Made by a program: the position numbers and the translations under genes
The notes under the pieces: model-generated
What the model was told of the DNA's origin: nothing
Databases searched by the model: none
The model's input: only the letters and a program-made list of their open reading frames with translations
From: Datura wrightii
Lineage: Eukaryota; Streptophyta; Magnoliopsida; Solanales; Solanaceae
Assembly (NCBI GenBank): GCA_035772735.1
Contig: JASDFA010000007.1
Coordinates: 83,041,501-83,105,500 of the forward strand
Reading direction: 5' to 3'
DNA: 64,000 nucleotides
Part shown: one piece after another, positions 10,108 through 22,079 of the stretch
Layout of the letters: each line of letters opens with the position of its first letter
Numbering within the stretch: position 1 is the stretch's first letter

Positions 10108-12277
10108 TGTCATTTATTTGAACGTATACCCCGATCGTAGACACGGGACAAGGGACCTCGAGAGACCCCATGTCAACCCATGACTCATGCATTCAACTAA
10201 TCTCATTAAAATAAATGGAATATTAAGCATAATATATTGCGAAAATGTAACCATGACATAACATCAGAAAATACCAAACATTTACATAAGATGAATACTA
10301 CTCATTTGTCCGGAAGCCTCTAATACGTAAGATGGGTTGATCGGACAACATCCCCAACTAACTCGAGCAATACTGAAACATAATCAACAGGAAAGTTTAT
10401 CAAACGACCCTCGGAACATGAGGACTCACCAACAAGCTGATATCGTAGGTTGGGATGGACTAAGGATGAGGATGAGCTTGAGATCTGGACCCTGTATCAT
10501 AAAATGATACAACATATAAAGTATGCGGTTAGTACGTGGAATGTACTGAGTATGCAAGGTAAATAAAACGGACATTTTAAAAGTAAAGTAAACTCATAAA
10601 TAGACATAGGAGAAGGACATCATGCTTACATCAAAATCTTCGTAATATAACATAAGGCTCAAGACTTTCAAATCATTCATATCATTCATTATCATAGTCG
10701 TAAACGAATTTACGGTGATATAAATTGAGCCAATAACATAAACATAACAATGCATAAAACATGAGGAATAATGGGAGGACTCAACATAACCGACACCATC
10801 ATGGTAGAGCTTTTCATGATGCCCCACTGTCTCGCTCAAATGGGCAGAGCCGACCCTGGCTTTCCAGGAGAGGGTCATGCATAAGGCGTGATATCACATT
10901 TGAGGGGATAATTATCAATACATCATATCATTTACAACCCACAGTGGCACGTGGTTATGAGACACTGGCGTAGTCCTTTGAACGCCGGGCTGCTCGGTGC
11001 TAGAAACGGCTCCAAAAAACATGCATATAGGCTAATACATAATTTATTAACATCATGCATAAAATTTCATTGGCTAAGATATAACATTTATCATCATGCA
11101 TAAAATTTCATTGGCTAAGATATAACATTTATCATCATTGATCCCCTTTAAAACATGCTTAGCCAAGAATCAAGGACCTTTTTATCGGCCAACATCATAA
11201 ATTGATAAATCATATAATTCACTTCATAAATCATAAATCATTCTTTAACATGTGGGCATTGCCCAATACTTCATCATACTCAATACTTTCAAAATATGCT
11301 CATAAACATGGGTAACTATAAAATCATGCTTTTCCTTTATTAATAAACTCAAATTATAGAGTATTCATCATAAATCATAACTTTCATGAACTTTCTCGAA
11401 GGGGCAATTTGGATTTAAAAGCTTGAACATGATTAAAGGAAATAATGATAAAACCTGTCCATCGTTCAAAGTTCAATACTTAAAACTCAATTAAATTATA
11501 CCCGTAAAGAGAAATTACATTTTCATGCATTTGGGCAAAACCCCATAGACTTGAATAGGAGGATTCACAACTTTAATCGAAATTGGGCATGGGTGAGGAA
11601 GACTGTACCCATTTTAAAACCCTACATACCTAGGAATAGATGGACTTAAAGTTCCTTGAACACCCACAAAGAATTTGATGAAAAATTGGGGAAGAAGGCC
11701 TTCAATCTCTCAAAAACCTCTCTAAAATCCTTGCATGAGAAAGGGCATGCATAAAGGTCTTAACCCATCTTATCTAACTTAGAAACATATCCAAAACGAC
11801 GTAGTTTAGGCCTTAGGAAGTTACGAAAACACCCTTATTAAAATGCAGAAATTTTTGGTCGCCAATCCTGACGAGGGATCTAACGGGTCGTTGCCACAGG
11901 GCACGACTCATGGCCTTGATTCGTTGAGTCCACTGCCCAAACCTCCAAGGGAACCCAACAGGTGACTTCATGAGTTGTGAGGTCAGGCCATGACTTGTAG
12001 TCACCTTCCATGGCCTACACTACCCATCCCAACTTTCCAATCCTCCAGGATTGACCACGGGTGACCTCACGAGTCATGAGGTCTGACAATGACTCATGGT
12101 GAAGCCCGTGGCCTCCTTACTCAGGACTTGCCACACCATGATGACCACGAGTCACCTCATGACTCGTGGTCAGTCCTCACGATTCACCTCACGAGTCATT
12201 CCGTGACCTGGTGCGAATTTTTAGTTTTTCTCCGTTTTCACTTTCGGGTCTGATCCTTGGGTTCCCGGAGTATAACA
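10108..12277 (-). repeat. Family A LTR (5' LTR of A1), 2170 bp
   Basis: The minus strand begins TGTTATACTCCGGGAACC at 12277. Landmarks in sense order: a palindromic word array with CACGAGTC and GACTCGTG (12235-11860); the 20-mer CCTAAACTACGTCGTTTTGG (11810-11791); a splice-donor-like site (11633-11621); and the stem-loop TGTATCAT-TTT-ATGATACA (10511-10493). The same order is seen in the A2 LTRs. The 3' LTR partner is outside the window. Confidence 0.9.
11052..11133. repeat. Perfect 41-bp tandem duplication inside the A1 LTR
   Basis: 11052-11092 and 11093-11133 are identical. A third partial copy starts ATCAT. The two other family A LTRs in the window show no such duplication, so it arose in this copy recently, by slippage or unequal exchange. 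Confidence 0.9.
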
Positions 12278-12736
12278 GAACACTTCTAAGGCAATCATCA
12301 AGACGACTACCACTGAAAACTTTGAGTTAAAGGAAGGAACCATGTGGTTGGTTCAGAACACTTGTCAATATCAGGGCAAGCCACATGAGGATCCCCATAG
12401 ATATCTGATGACATTTGTGGAGCTTAGTGAGAACTTTCACTATTAGAATGTGTTAGATGAGAATGTTAAGCTCACATTATTCCCTTTCTCATTGATTGGT
12501 GAAGCTAAGGAGTGGTTTTAGAATGAGCTAGCAGGTTCCATCACTACATGCGAGGCTCTTTCCAAAAAATTCATCAATAAATTTTTCTCATCAAAGAGGA
12601 CTAAAGAGTTGAGAGGAAAAATCTCAGCTTTTGTGCAGAAAGATGCAGAGACCTTGGCTCAGGCTTTGAAAGGATAAAAGGGATACTGGAGTGATTGCCC
12701 ACATCATATACAGCCAAAGGAGATCATTGGACACAA
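12278..12736 (+). pseudogene. Athila-like gag, N-proximal piece
   Basis: The frame reads NFELKEGTMWLVQNTCQYQG, then PHEDPHRYL, LTLFPFSLIGEAKEWF and LSKKFINKFFSSKRTKELR, matching the capsid core of Athila gag and the gag of the inner element (38436-38880). Stops occur after NFHY, EWF and ALKG. It is cut at 12736 by the minus-strand pol-less element; the frame resumes at 19347. The five bases 12732-12736 (CACAA) are the left target duplication. Confidence 0.85.
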
Positions 12737-14388
12737 TGATAATGTCCAAACTACACTCCTCTTTTATAAAAAAGTGTAAATGGTCATTCCTCAAAATAAA
12801 TATTCCCGACAGATGTTGGGGCCGAATCCCTGAGAGAATTGAGTCGATAATTCAAAAGTTATAAACTAATTCAAACTAGAAAGAATAATTGTTCAACATT
12901 TGAAAAGTAAAATTGGAGGGGGAATCAAAAGAGAAAATAATTATCTAATTATAAACTAAGACTAATTGGGGGGGGGGGGGAATTCCAATTAAAGCAATCA
13001 CAAGTGAGAGGTTAGGAGCATTCTATAGATGGGATCACAATTAAATTGCGAATTGACTAGCCTTAGATTCTCTCACAAGTTCAAAAAGTGTAAATAATCT
13101 CAGGACATGGGTAATCTCAGATTCTCAGCCTATTGACTACCTCTTGCTAGAGTTTTATCAAAACTCTAGCCACAACTTAGCTCAACCCGATTTGATTTGG
13201 ATTAGCAACTGTACTATTCCAAGCTATTAGTTGCCAATAAGGAATGAGAAAGTAATTTCAGCTATTTATAGCCTAATTTCACAATCTCTTATCCATGCTC
13301 ACTACTATATTCTCTTTCAACACTTAATTATTCTCCCTCAAGCAATAATAAAGAAAGAATTAATAGACCCATATCATAATCAATGGATCTTCATTAATAG
13401 ATTAAAGAGAATCTAATAGATTTACAATTAATTGAACAATATGAAGATGAATCTAGAAATACCCATCTGCAATTCAATGAGAATCCAAGAGCAACCTATC
13501 GAAATCCCAATCAAATTAACAAACCCACCATTAATATACTTCTAACTAGAAAATTAGTAAAGAATATTTAAAGATAGAGAGAAGATACCAAGAGGATTCC
13601 CCTCACATTCATTGCATTAGCTTCACAATTTGCTTCAAAGCTCTTACAACAATACTGGAATTTCCCCAAAGTGGGTTAAAGAAAAAGAAGAAGAAAAGTA
13701 CTACCTAACTCTACAAATATATGGGGAAAAGATTTTACTAAATATTTTATGAAAAATTTAATGTTTAATTGATAAAATTGATGAATAAACGGAATTCCCC
13801 CTTTGGATGGTGTACAATGGAGGTTATATATCTGTACTTTCTTGTGTACAACTTTCCCCAAATTCCCTTGAAGATTCAAGATTCTTTGGAGACCTTTTTG
13901 GACCCTTTTACCCTTTATTATACGGCTTTTTCGGTGAGGAACCAGTGTTTCGCCGGTGGCAATTCGTGGAGAGCCAAAATGTGGCCGATTGAAAACAGTG
14001 GCCTGGTAGGGGTGAACCGGCAGTTCAGGGGCATTTAGCTGGTTCCATTCTGCAAAGGGCCGGTTGTTTAGCCAGTATGGGCAGTAGATTTGGCATTTCG
14101 CCAGCGTTTCACCCTTCCAAATCCGCGTTTAGCGGATTCAAAGCACGTCCTTGCACCTCTTTTTGAGCTCAAATCTTCCCTTATCTTTGGCTCCTCTCCC
14201 TCATATGCTAACTCATCAAATTTCTTCTAAAATTCCATGTGTTTTGCTCGATTTCATGCTTTCTTTATTCACATGAGGTACCTACAAAGAATTCAAGATA
14301 AAGGGCATAAAATCCACATAAATGACTTGAAAACTAAGAAAAACTCATGATTAGGAGCCTAATGAGTTGGTAAATTTCCAACACATCA
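12737..14388 (-). repeat. 3' LTR of the pol-less element, 1652 bp
   Basis: On the minus strand it starts TGATGTGTTGGAAATTTACC at 14388. A palindromic word array with TTTAGCC/GGCTAAA and CCGGTT elements lies at 13935-14145. A run of 12 G occurs near 12967-12978 in this copy, against TGGTGGGG in the upper LTR, a slippage difference. Confidence 0.85.
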
Positions 14389-16632
14389 AACCCCAAAACT
14401 TGAACCATTGCTTGTCCTCAAGTAATGTAATTCTTTATAGTTGAGCAAATGAACAACATGCTATACATGAGTTTTTGCATCAAGGGCCACTCAAGATTTT
14501 CTTTCACAAGAGGACATTGCTAAAGCTTAGGTTACTCTGGTAGTTTTACACCAAATCATCAATCCACAAGACAACCCCAAACATTATACACCAACTCAAG
14601 AAAAACAGAAAAGACTCAAACCATGTTGCACAAGCTTTAATAGGTAACCACAACTATTAAACATATCTTGCATGCATTCATTTCATTCAAACAAGGGGCA
14701 TAATTCCTCAAAACAAGTTCAAAGAGCATCTCAAGTCATTGATAATTCACATTCAAAACTTGACTTAAAGTTTGCTACCCGCTTGCCTTAATTATACCTC
14801 TCTTTGAAAACAATTTTAAGCATGTACTCCAACTAAATTATGCCCCTCACTAGAAGAGAGAATCCAACACACATTTTTCTTTTAGCATTTCACACAATGG
14901 GATTAGAAGATAAGACAAATGCATTCACTCTCACAAAGATATTCAAGTGCATACAAATTGACCCATAGGCTTGCCCTTCATGTATGTCGCCACTAATGTA
15001 GTGTTGCTACACTCAAAATAAATTAGAACTTGTGGGTCATAATGAAGGCTAGGGCTAAGGGTAAAACGAATATTCAGCTTTAGTGACTGAACCTCCCTAA
15101 TGCCTTTTGTGAATATTTTTAACATCCCCTCAACTCTTTTCAATCACTCCACCTTATTTCTCATATTTCATCATCTTTGGCTTTTGTGTAACACAAGCCA
15201 CCCTTATAACACCTATGAACTTCACATTTAGCCTTATCTATGCAAGAGATAGCACCTTTTTACTATTCTTTCTCTTTTGATGATTCGAGGTCTTTCAACC
15301 CATTGATTCATTCATCTCATCACAATTTTGGTGCTACCTCACATTGAAGCTCTCATTTTTCTCCCTACTCTTGCAAACCCCCAAATATAGGCTTTTGCCT
15401 CATCTCACATTCATTTCCTTATCGCTCCCCATTTCAGGGGCTTCAAGCCCCATTTTGTCGTTATTTTATCACTAGCAATTAGGGAGGATGGGTGCCAAAG
15501 AGAACGATTAAAAATGGTTATTAGGCTTGTAATGCAGCTTCCAAAGAAAGGGTCCAATGCTCAAATGTTGCTATCAAAGATTAATGTTTAAGGAGGTCAT
15601 TTGGGTGAAGTGACTAACAAAAGAGGGCCTAAGATCATGTTCTAAGTGCAGCCACATCTATCATTTTGCCTTGAATCACACTTAGGGAAAGTTCTAGACA
15701 ATCATGCATACTTAAGAATTAAGCCAAAAACCTCACTACACAAGGCATCCCAATCCAAGGAGTTCACACACTTCCTTTGTCACATAAAGAGGATGACTTT
15801 TAACGTGCTAGTTATGAATCAACAAGCCAAGCAAGGAATATATAATTCATAATAAGAGCATTCTCATTTTCACATTTAGATACCTATATTTTCTTTTCAA
15901 AATTCATGCACAATGCCAAGAAAGAAATGTTGGTGGTACCTCATCAAACATGTGCACAAAAGACTCTACAAAACTCTAGACTTGACATTTTTCCTTAAGA
16001 AAGTCACCTCTCAATCTATGATCGAGAAGTGCCAACCAGGTTCGAGAATAAAAAGAAAAGACAAAGAAATAGCTCCTTGGGAAAGAACCATAGTATAAAC
16101 AAAACCTTTGGAGTTTATTCAAAGACTACTATCTAAAAAAATGCTACTACTAACAAGTAATGATTATTTACACTTAAGAATGACGTCACTCATTCTATCA
16201 TAGGGCCATATCGTTCATCACTTAACAAGGGGGCTACTCAGACTCGCCCCTAACACAAATAAAGCATTTTTCCTCGATGCACATGGTAAAAGAAAGTAAG
16301 AAAGGAATAGGTGAAAGAACTCCCTGGGCCTTCTGCTTGACATCTGCGTTTTGCGCATTTGGAGTTGCGCTTTTCCGTTTTAATGCCAGTTGCTCAATTT
16401 GAATTTAGCTTCTCTCACCTTTATCACATTTCATACCTGTTCCATCCCTGCACACTCAAATACAACACCAACATAAAGTAAAAAAAAACAAAAGTAAAAG
16501 TAAGAACAAAAAGTAAAAGCATGGGCTGCCTCCCAAGAAACGCCTTAGTTAACGTCGTGGCTCGACAACTTCACTTCACCACTTTTCTCTCCATTTTGAT
16601 CATTTGAATCGCACCCCTAGTTTCTTGTCCAT
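14389..16632 (-). other. Non-coding interior of the pol-less element
   Basis: Just inside the lower LTR the minus strand reads GTTTTGGGGTTTGATG, the polypurine-tract equivalent (14389-14402). The rest is AT-rich with short open frames on both strands (for example 15646-15852 and 15913-16098) that show no domain and no conserved repeat. I see no gene here. Confidence 0.7.
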
Positions 16633-17390
16633 TCATCTACTCCACTTGAGGGGTAGTGGTGTAAGCATCAAGTGACCAAGTAATGGATATTGTATATTGT
16701 GTTTCTTGGCCCTTAAAGGAGGAAGGTGCTTTGGCCTTGTTGGCATGGCATACTCAAAGATGAAACCACCTTGATCTTCCTCCTCAACTTCCTTCATTGA
16801 CTTGGTATCCTCAGTCTCCATTTTTTCAACCAAGTTAAATGTTGAAAAATGATAAGAGGGTAGTCTAAGTCTCTCCCCTTTCAAGCATGCCTCTTGCTTG
16901 CTATCCTCCTCTTCAAGTGCACAAGAGTCCTTGAGCATGAATTGTTGGATATCATTTGTACACTCTAGCGTCACTTCTTCAACCTTGTCATCTTTCATTT
17001 TTTCAATATTGGTTGGTTGGCACACCTCTATGACTTCTTCAAAGTTCACCTTGACTCCTACTTCATCATCATTTTGAGCTTCCTCCCATGAGTCAAGTTG
17101 AGCTATGCCCCATTGTTCACTTCATCTTGTTATGCTCCTCAATGTCTCCTCCGCTTATTCTTTTAGAGATTTACATCTTTCTTCTAGTGGATTTGATGAT
17201 TCCATGGGCATAGAGGGGTTGGTATTCTTTTCCGCATTAGACTCCCCCTCCAAAAAGGCTTGGAGCATGGCTTTTATGCATCCACATGTACTTCTCCTTT
17301 CCTCACTTTCCATGGCTTCATTTCTTTCAAACTTGGGAGCACAACTTCTATCATAACAATTATAGCAGGAAGTGAACCCATTTGGGAATC
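16633..17390 (-). pseudogene. Unidentified ORF of the pol-less element, decayed
   Basis: The open part (17049 to 16633, 138 codons) begins MNFEEVIEVCQPTNIEKMKD, is rich in Glu and Lys, and ends near PLLGHLMLTPLPLKWSR. The same frame can be followed upstream to about 17390 with two stops (about 17159 and 17125), through a Cys-containing patch (CYNCYDRSCAPKF) and then SEERRSTCGCIKAMLQAFLE. The readable frame is about 250 codons. I do not recognise the family. It is not gag, protease, RT, RNase H or integrase by any motif I know. The Cys pairs could be a degenerate zinc-binding patch, but that is a guess. An acidic middle followed by a basic tail is visible. Confidence 0.55.
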
Positions 17391-17399
17391 CATCCTAAT

Positions 17400-17690
17400 G
17401 TCTCCCATGACTACAGCGTAATGTGCATCTATACCCATCATAGGAAGGAGAAGCTGCACTCATCTTCCTTCTAGGGGAATATTTTCAATCTTGCCAATAG
17501 GGAGGTCCTGCGCGGAAGGAACATGGCTCATCATAATAAGGTTGCCACCAACAAACCTCCTTTAATTCATGATGCCATCATTTAACTACAAATAGACAAA
17601 AACAAAAAAAAATAAAAGCAAAACAAAATGAAAACAAAAATGCAAAACAAGTTCAAATCAATAAATAACTTATGTCTTATCACAACTCAA
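17400..17690 (-). other. Leader of the pol-less element
   Basis: The minus strand from the primer site is T-rich for about 80 bp, then holds short frames with stops (for example 17274-17459 in another frame). No recognisable coding content. Confidence 0.5.
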
Positions 17691-17691
17691 T

Positions 17692-17709
17692 TCCCCGACA
17701 ACGGCATCA
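17692..17709 (-). promoter_or_regulatory. Primer-binding site of the pol-less element, tRNA-Asp type
   Basis: The minus strand reads TGATGCCGTTGTCGGGGA. The Athila primer site complementary to tRNA-Asp is TGGCGCCGTTG-YCGGGGA. The match is 16 of 18, allowing C or T at the variable position. It lies five bases inside the upper LTR, so the upper LTR is the 5' LTR. Confidence 0.85.
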
Positions 17710-17714
17710 TTTTT

Positions 17715-19341
17715 TAATAACGTCCAAACTACACTCCTCTTTTATAAAAGAGCGTAAATGGTCGTTGCTCAAAACAAATATTCCCGACGGATGTTGGGGT
17801 CGAATCCCACAGAGAATTGAGTCGATAATTCAAAAGTTATAAACTAATTCAAACTAGAACGCATAATTGTTCAACATTTGAAAAGTAAAATTGGGGGGAA
17901 ATTAAAAGAGAAAATAACTTTATAATTCTAAACTAAGACTAATTGGTGGGGACTTCAAATTAAAGCAATCACAAGTGAGAGGCTAGGTGCATTCTATATA
18001 TGGGATCATAATTAAATTGGGAATTGACTAGCCTTAGATTCTCTCACAAGTTCAACAAGTGTGAACAATCTCGGGACGTGGGTAATCTCAACTTCTCAGC
18101 CTATTGAATACCTCTTGCTAGAGTTCTATCAAAACTCTAGCCACAACTTAGCTCAACCCGATTTGATTTGGATTAGCAATTGCACTATTCCTAGCTATTA
18201 GTTGCCAATAAGGAATGAGAAAGCAATTTCAGCTATTTCTAGCCTAATTTCACAATCTCTTATTGCATGCCCACTACTATATTCTCTTCCAATACTTAAT
18301 TATTCTCTCTCAAGAAATAATCAATGGACCCATATCATAATCAATGGTTTTTCATTAATAAAATGAAGAGAATCTAATGATTTACACTTAATTGAACAAT
18401 ATGAAGATGAATCTAGCAATACCCATCTATAAATCAATGAGAATCCAAGAGCGATCCATCAAAATCCCAATCATATTAACAAACCCACCATGAATATACT
18501 TCTAACTAGAAAATTAGTAAAGCATATTTAAAGGTAGAAAGAAGATACCAAGAGGATTCCCCTCATATTCATTGCATTAGCTTCACAAATTTGCTTCACA
18601 AGCTCTTACAACAATGGTGGAATTTCCCCAAAATGGGTTAAAGAAAAATAAGAAGAAAAGTATTGCCTAACTCTACAAATCTATGGGGAAAAGATTCTAC
18701 TAAAACTTTTATGAAGAAGATGAAGTTTAATTGATAAAATTGATGAATGAATGGAATTCCCCCTTTGTTTGGCGTAAAATGGAGGTTATATATCTGTATT
18801 TTCTTATGTACAACATTCTTCAAATGCCATTGAAGATTCTAGATGCTTTGGAGACCTTTTTGGACCTTTTTACCCTTTCATTAGATGGCCTTTCCGACGA
18901 GGAACTGGTGTTTCGCCGATGACAATTCATGGAGAGCCAAACTGTGGCTGGTTGAGAACAGTGGCCTAGAAGGGGTGAACCAGTGGTTCAGGGGCGTTTA
19001 GCCAGTGCCATTTTGTGAAGGGCCAGTTGTTTAGCCGGCCTGGGCAGTAGCTTCGGCGGTTCGCCCTTCCAAATCCGCGTTTAGCCGATTCAAAGCACGT
19101 TTTTGCACCTCTTTTTCAGCTCAAATATTCCCTTATCTTTGGCTTGTCTCCTTCATATGCTAACTTATCAAATTTCTTCTCAAATTCCATGTGTTTTGCT
19201 CGATTTCTTGCTTTCTTTACTCACATGAGGTACCGACAAAGAATTCAAGAGAAAGGGCATAAGATCCACACAAATGACTCAAAAACTAAGCAAAAGCTCA
19301 AGATTAGGAGTCTAATAAATTGGTAAATTTCCAAATCATCA
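17715..19341 (-). repeat. 5' LTR of the pol-less element, 1627 bp
   Basis: The minus strand starts TGATGATTTGGAAATTTACC at 19341. The low-coordinate end has TA where the partner has TG. The two LTRs differ at many sites and by small indels, roughly nine-tenths identical by eye, so this insertion is much older than the inner Athila-like one. The word array is at 18895-19105. Confidence 0.85.
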
Positions 19342-19812
19342 CACAACGTCATAGAAGGGCTGAAGCTAGAGTCGAAATTTTGATTGACGCTACAACACAG
19401 GGACAAATATTGTCCAAGAGCTATAATGAGATAGAAGCGCTACTGAATCACATGTCAACTAGGAGTGAAGATTATCAGGACTTAGGCAGAGATTTCACAG
19501 CAGCCAAAGTGCTAGAGAAGCTTTAGGTGGATGGTGTAGAAGCAATTCGAGCAGAAATCAATCAGTTGGTGAATATGATCAGCAAGTTAGTAACCTCACC
19601 AACAGTAAGTCAAGTGAACCAGGTTCAACAAGTTCAACTCCACCACCATCATGTGAGGTGTGCGGAGAAGGTCATGCATATTCAGGTTGTCCATTAAACC
19701 AAGAGTCTATTTATCTTGTGGGTTAACAAGGTCGTGGTGGAGTTTGTGCAAGAAATGGTTACAAACTGGGGTATAGGAACACAACTAATCACTCATGGGG
19801 AGGGAACCAAGA
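19342..19812 (+). pseudogene. Athila-like gag, C-proximal piece
   Basis: After the right CACAA duplication the gag frame of 12736 continues, with stops, through a Q-rich linker (VNQVQQVQ) into a decayed zinc-knuckle area near 19650-19700 and a tail with NTTNHSWGGNQ. The inner element has the equivalent NWRNHPNFSW. It is cut at 19812 by the B2 LTR. Confidence 0.75.
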
Positions 19813-22046
19813 TTTCACAACTTGAGTTCACACCCTGGACAAAGCATAGTACTTAGGATCACAATTGACTCCAAGCAAACCCATGGTAAAACATGCTTTT
19901 ACTAAGACTAATCTGCTAAAAGTAATAATAATAGAGTGAAATTTGACTAAAGAAATAAACAAATACTGATAAATAATAAATTCTGGAAAAACTCTAAAAA
20001 TCTGATAAATAGTAAAATCTGAATAAACTTTGAAAATCTAAGTTGAATCTATAAAATATTGTCTAAAAGCCTTCTAAAATGAACTGATGAGTTGCTGGGA
20101 AAAAAACCCCACTACTCTAATGTCTGAAACTAAAACAAATACAACTAAAAATGGAACTCCAGCCCTCAGCAGATGAGGACTCACCACTGAAGCTGCTGGA
20201 AATCGCCGAGAGGCTAACTGCGATGCTGAGGCTAGGTACCCGAGCCTATATCATAAAATGATATAACACATAAAAGTATGCGATCAGTACTTTGAATGTA
20301 CTGAGTATGCAAGAAGGAACTAAAAACATACACATACTAAGTAATATTAAGCTGAATTGTGACACTGAAGATATAGACTTAAAGTTGAAGATCAGGAATG
20401 GACTAAGAATCATGATTGTATTGGACTGAACTGTACTGTGGGAGAAACTATAACCAACATGAAACCACGTGAGATAAATGTGGAGTCCAATGTATACCCC
20501 TTATCAGAGAAGGCCCACTATACCTTTCCAAGGTATAGTGGTTGAATTGAGTATTCACTATTTGGGCCCATTCGGGCTAATAACCTACGGTAGCAATGTA
20601 GTTTTGGAAACCTGGGTCTGCTAAACCCTAGCCCGCTCGATGCTAAGTACTACTCCCACTGAAAATCTTAAATGTGTCTAACTGTGCTAATAGCTCAAAA
20701 TTGATGTCTTTAGATTAAGGCAAAACTACTTATCTGGAAATGTTTTAAGAGTCTAAGGACTTGAAATAAACTATGTTTTAATACTTGTCAGAGCTGCTTT
20801 ATCTGAAAGCATCGTAATAGTCTAAAGAACGACAAACAAGCTGATAAACTGATACTATTGAGTTTATTGAGTTTTCAAAAGACTGATAAAAGTCAAACTG
20901 ATTAGCTGATATTTCTAGAAAATACTAAGTATACTAAGTACTCGCGAAATTTTGAGACTGAACATACTAAAGCATTAACTTTTTGTTCATGTATCTACAC
21001 TAACTTTCATAATTGGAATAATTATATCATAAAATTACAACATTCATACCAGAGTTCTAAATCATACAAGTTTTATTCAAATATCATACTAAGGTTCAAG
21101 GTTAAGGAAGCAATCTATAAGAATAAAACTAAGACATGAATTTCAACTATGAATTATCATACAACCTTAGAGATTTAACAAGGTTTAAAGAATGTCTTAA
21201 CTGATTGAAAACCCTAGTTTCAAACTTCTATTTTGAAAATAATTTGGGACACAAGAGGGAAAGAAAACCCTTGTTGAAGTCCCACATACCTGAAGGAGGA
21301 TCCTTGACACTTATCTTGGAAGGTTTGAGAAATGCTGCATGCCGTAGTACTTGCTTGGAACTAGTTGTCTAGGTTCTCTGTGTGTTTTCAAAAGAAATAG
21401 GAAAGAGGGTTGTCTAAACCCCTAAATCCCTTTTAAAATATTCCTAATATGACATAGTTTAGGAGTTAGGATCTTAGGGTTTTACAAAAATACCCAAAAC
21501 CATTATTAAAATTCTGCCCGTCAGGCGGTATGGCTCAATCTACGAGTCATACTAGGATCATATGATCCGTACTAACATCTGTGGTTTGGAGCCCTGCTCA
21601 GCACCATTCTTTGAAGTTTTTCATGAAAGTCTACCACAATCCATGAGATGTTACTACGTGTCTTACTATGATTCGTGACTTCCTCAAATCTTTTTGAACA
21701 TTTTTTTGAAACTCAAATCACAACTAGATGGTACGATCTGTACCCGCCTACCATGAGTCATACCTTGACTCATGGTTTTTCACAGAATTCTTGATCTCTT
21801 CTCTAAACTTTTCCATGACTGGTCAGTATAATCCGTATCATGGTGGTATGAATCATGACATGCAGTTGTGGTTTCTCCTAGTCACCTATACTGTTATTCC
21901 TGACCCTCCTGTTATGAGTCTTAGTACGACTTTTACCACTGTCCTACTAGTCGTACTGTGACTCATAGTGAAGCATTTTCCCAATTTTTCTACATGGTCA
22001 CATTTTAAGTCTGAAGGCTAGTCTCAAGGATTTTTGTGGTGTTACA
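19813..22046 (-). repeat. Family B2 LTR (3' LTR of a truncated Tekay-like element)
   Basis: The minus strand starts TGTAACACC at 22046, directly after a purine tract. It shows the shared landmarks: word array with TACGAGTCATAC-type elements (21975-21520), ACGT-region 20-mer variant (21463-21443), donor-like site (21293-21281) and stem-loop TATATCAT-TTT-ATGATATA (20266-20248). The 3' end at 19813 reads TTTCA where TGTCA is expected. The preceding bases CAAGA (19808-19812) should be half of the target duplication; I did not find the partner. Confidence 0.8.
20515..20541. repeat. Perfect 12-bp inverted repeat with 3-base loop
   Basis: CCACTATACCTT (20515-20526), loop TCC, then AAGGTATAGTGG (20530-20541). 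It lies in the B2 LTR. The homologous site in the second B2-like LTR is where element E inserted (61714/61715). Confidence 0.9.
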
Positions 22047-22079
22047 ACATCTCCACCTTGGGAACATTCATCCTCGAAT
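22047..22079 (-). promoter_or_regulatory. Polypurine tract and preceding hairpin of the B2 element
   Basis: On the minus strand ATTCGAGGATGAATG (a hairpin with one G-T pair) is followed by TTCCCAAGGTGGAGATG, then the LTR. The same hairpin-plus-purine layout occurs in B, A2 and the inner element. Confidence 0.75.

Larger units (their letters stand above)
6159..12277 (-). mobile_element. Family A Tekay/Del-like chromovirus, copy A1, truncated on the left by the Ogre-like insertion
   Basis: On the minus strand the order is LTR (12277 to 10108), initiator-Met primer site, leader, gag, protease, reverse transcriptase/RNase H, integrase. Gag-PR-RT-RH-INT order shows Ty3/gypsy. The plus-strand relative A2 keeps a chromodomain at the integrase end, placing the family in the Tekay/Del chromoviruses. 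The element stops at 6159 inside the integrase C-terminus because the Ogre-like element inserted there. The remainder and the 3' LTR should lie left of the window. It is inserted in the base Athila gag; the flanking bases at 12278-12282 (GAACA) are one half of the target duplication. Confidence 0.85.
12737..19341 (-). mobile_element. Pol-less LTR element (LARD-like) on the minus strand
   Basis: Two LTRs (12737-14388 and 17715-19341) flank a 3.3 kb interior lacking any gag or pol domain I can recognise. CACAA is repeated at 12732-12736 and 19342-19346, and the interrupted gag frame rejoins across it. The tRNA-Asp-type primer site next to the upper LTR and a G-rich tract next to the lower LTR set the orientation. 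Large elements with LTRs and no pol are called LARDs; this one differs in holding a long decayed ORF. Its primer site suggests mobilisation by Athila-lineage enzymes. Confidence 0.85.

Noticed and set aside
12967..12978. Run of 12 G as a G-quadruplex candidate
   Set aside because: The other LTR has only short G runs here, so this is probably replication slippage or a sequencing artefact.
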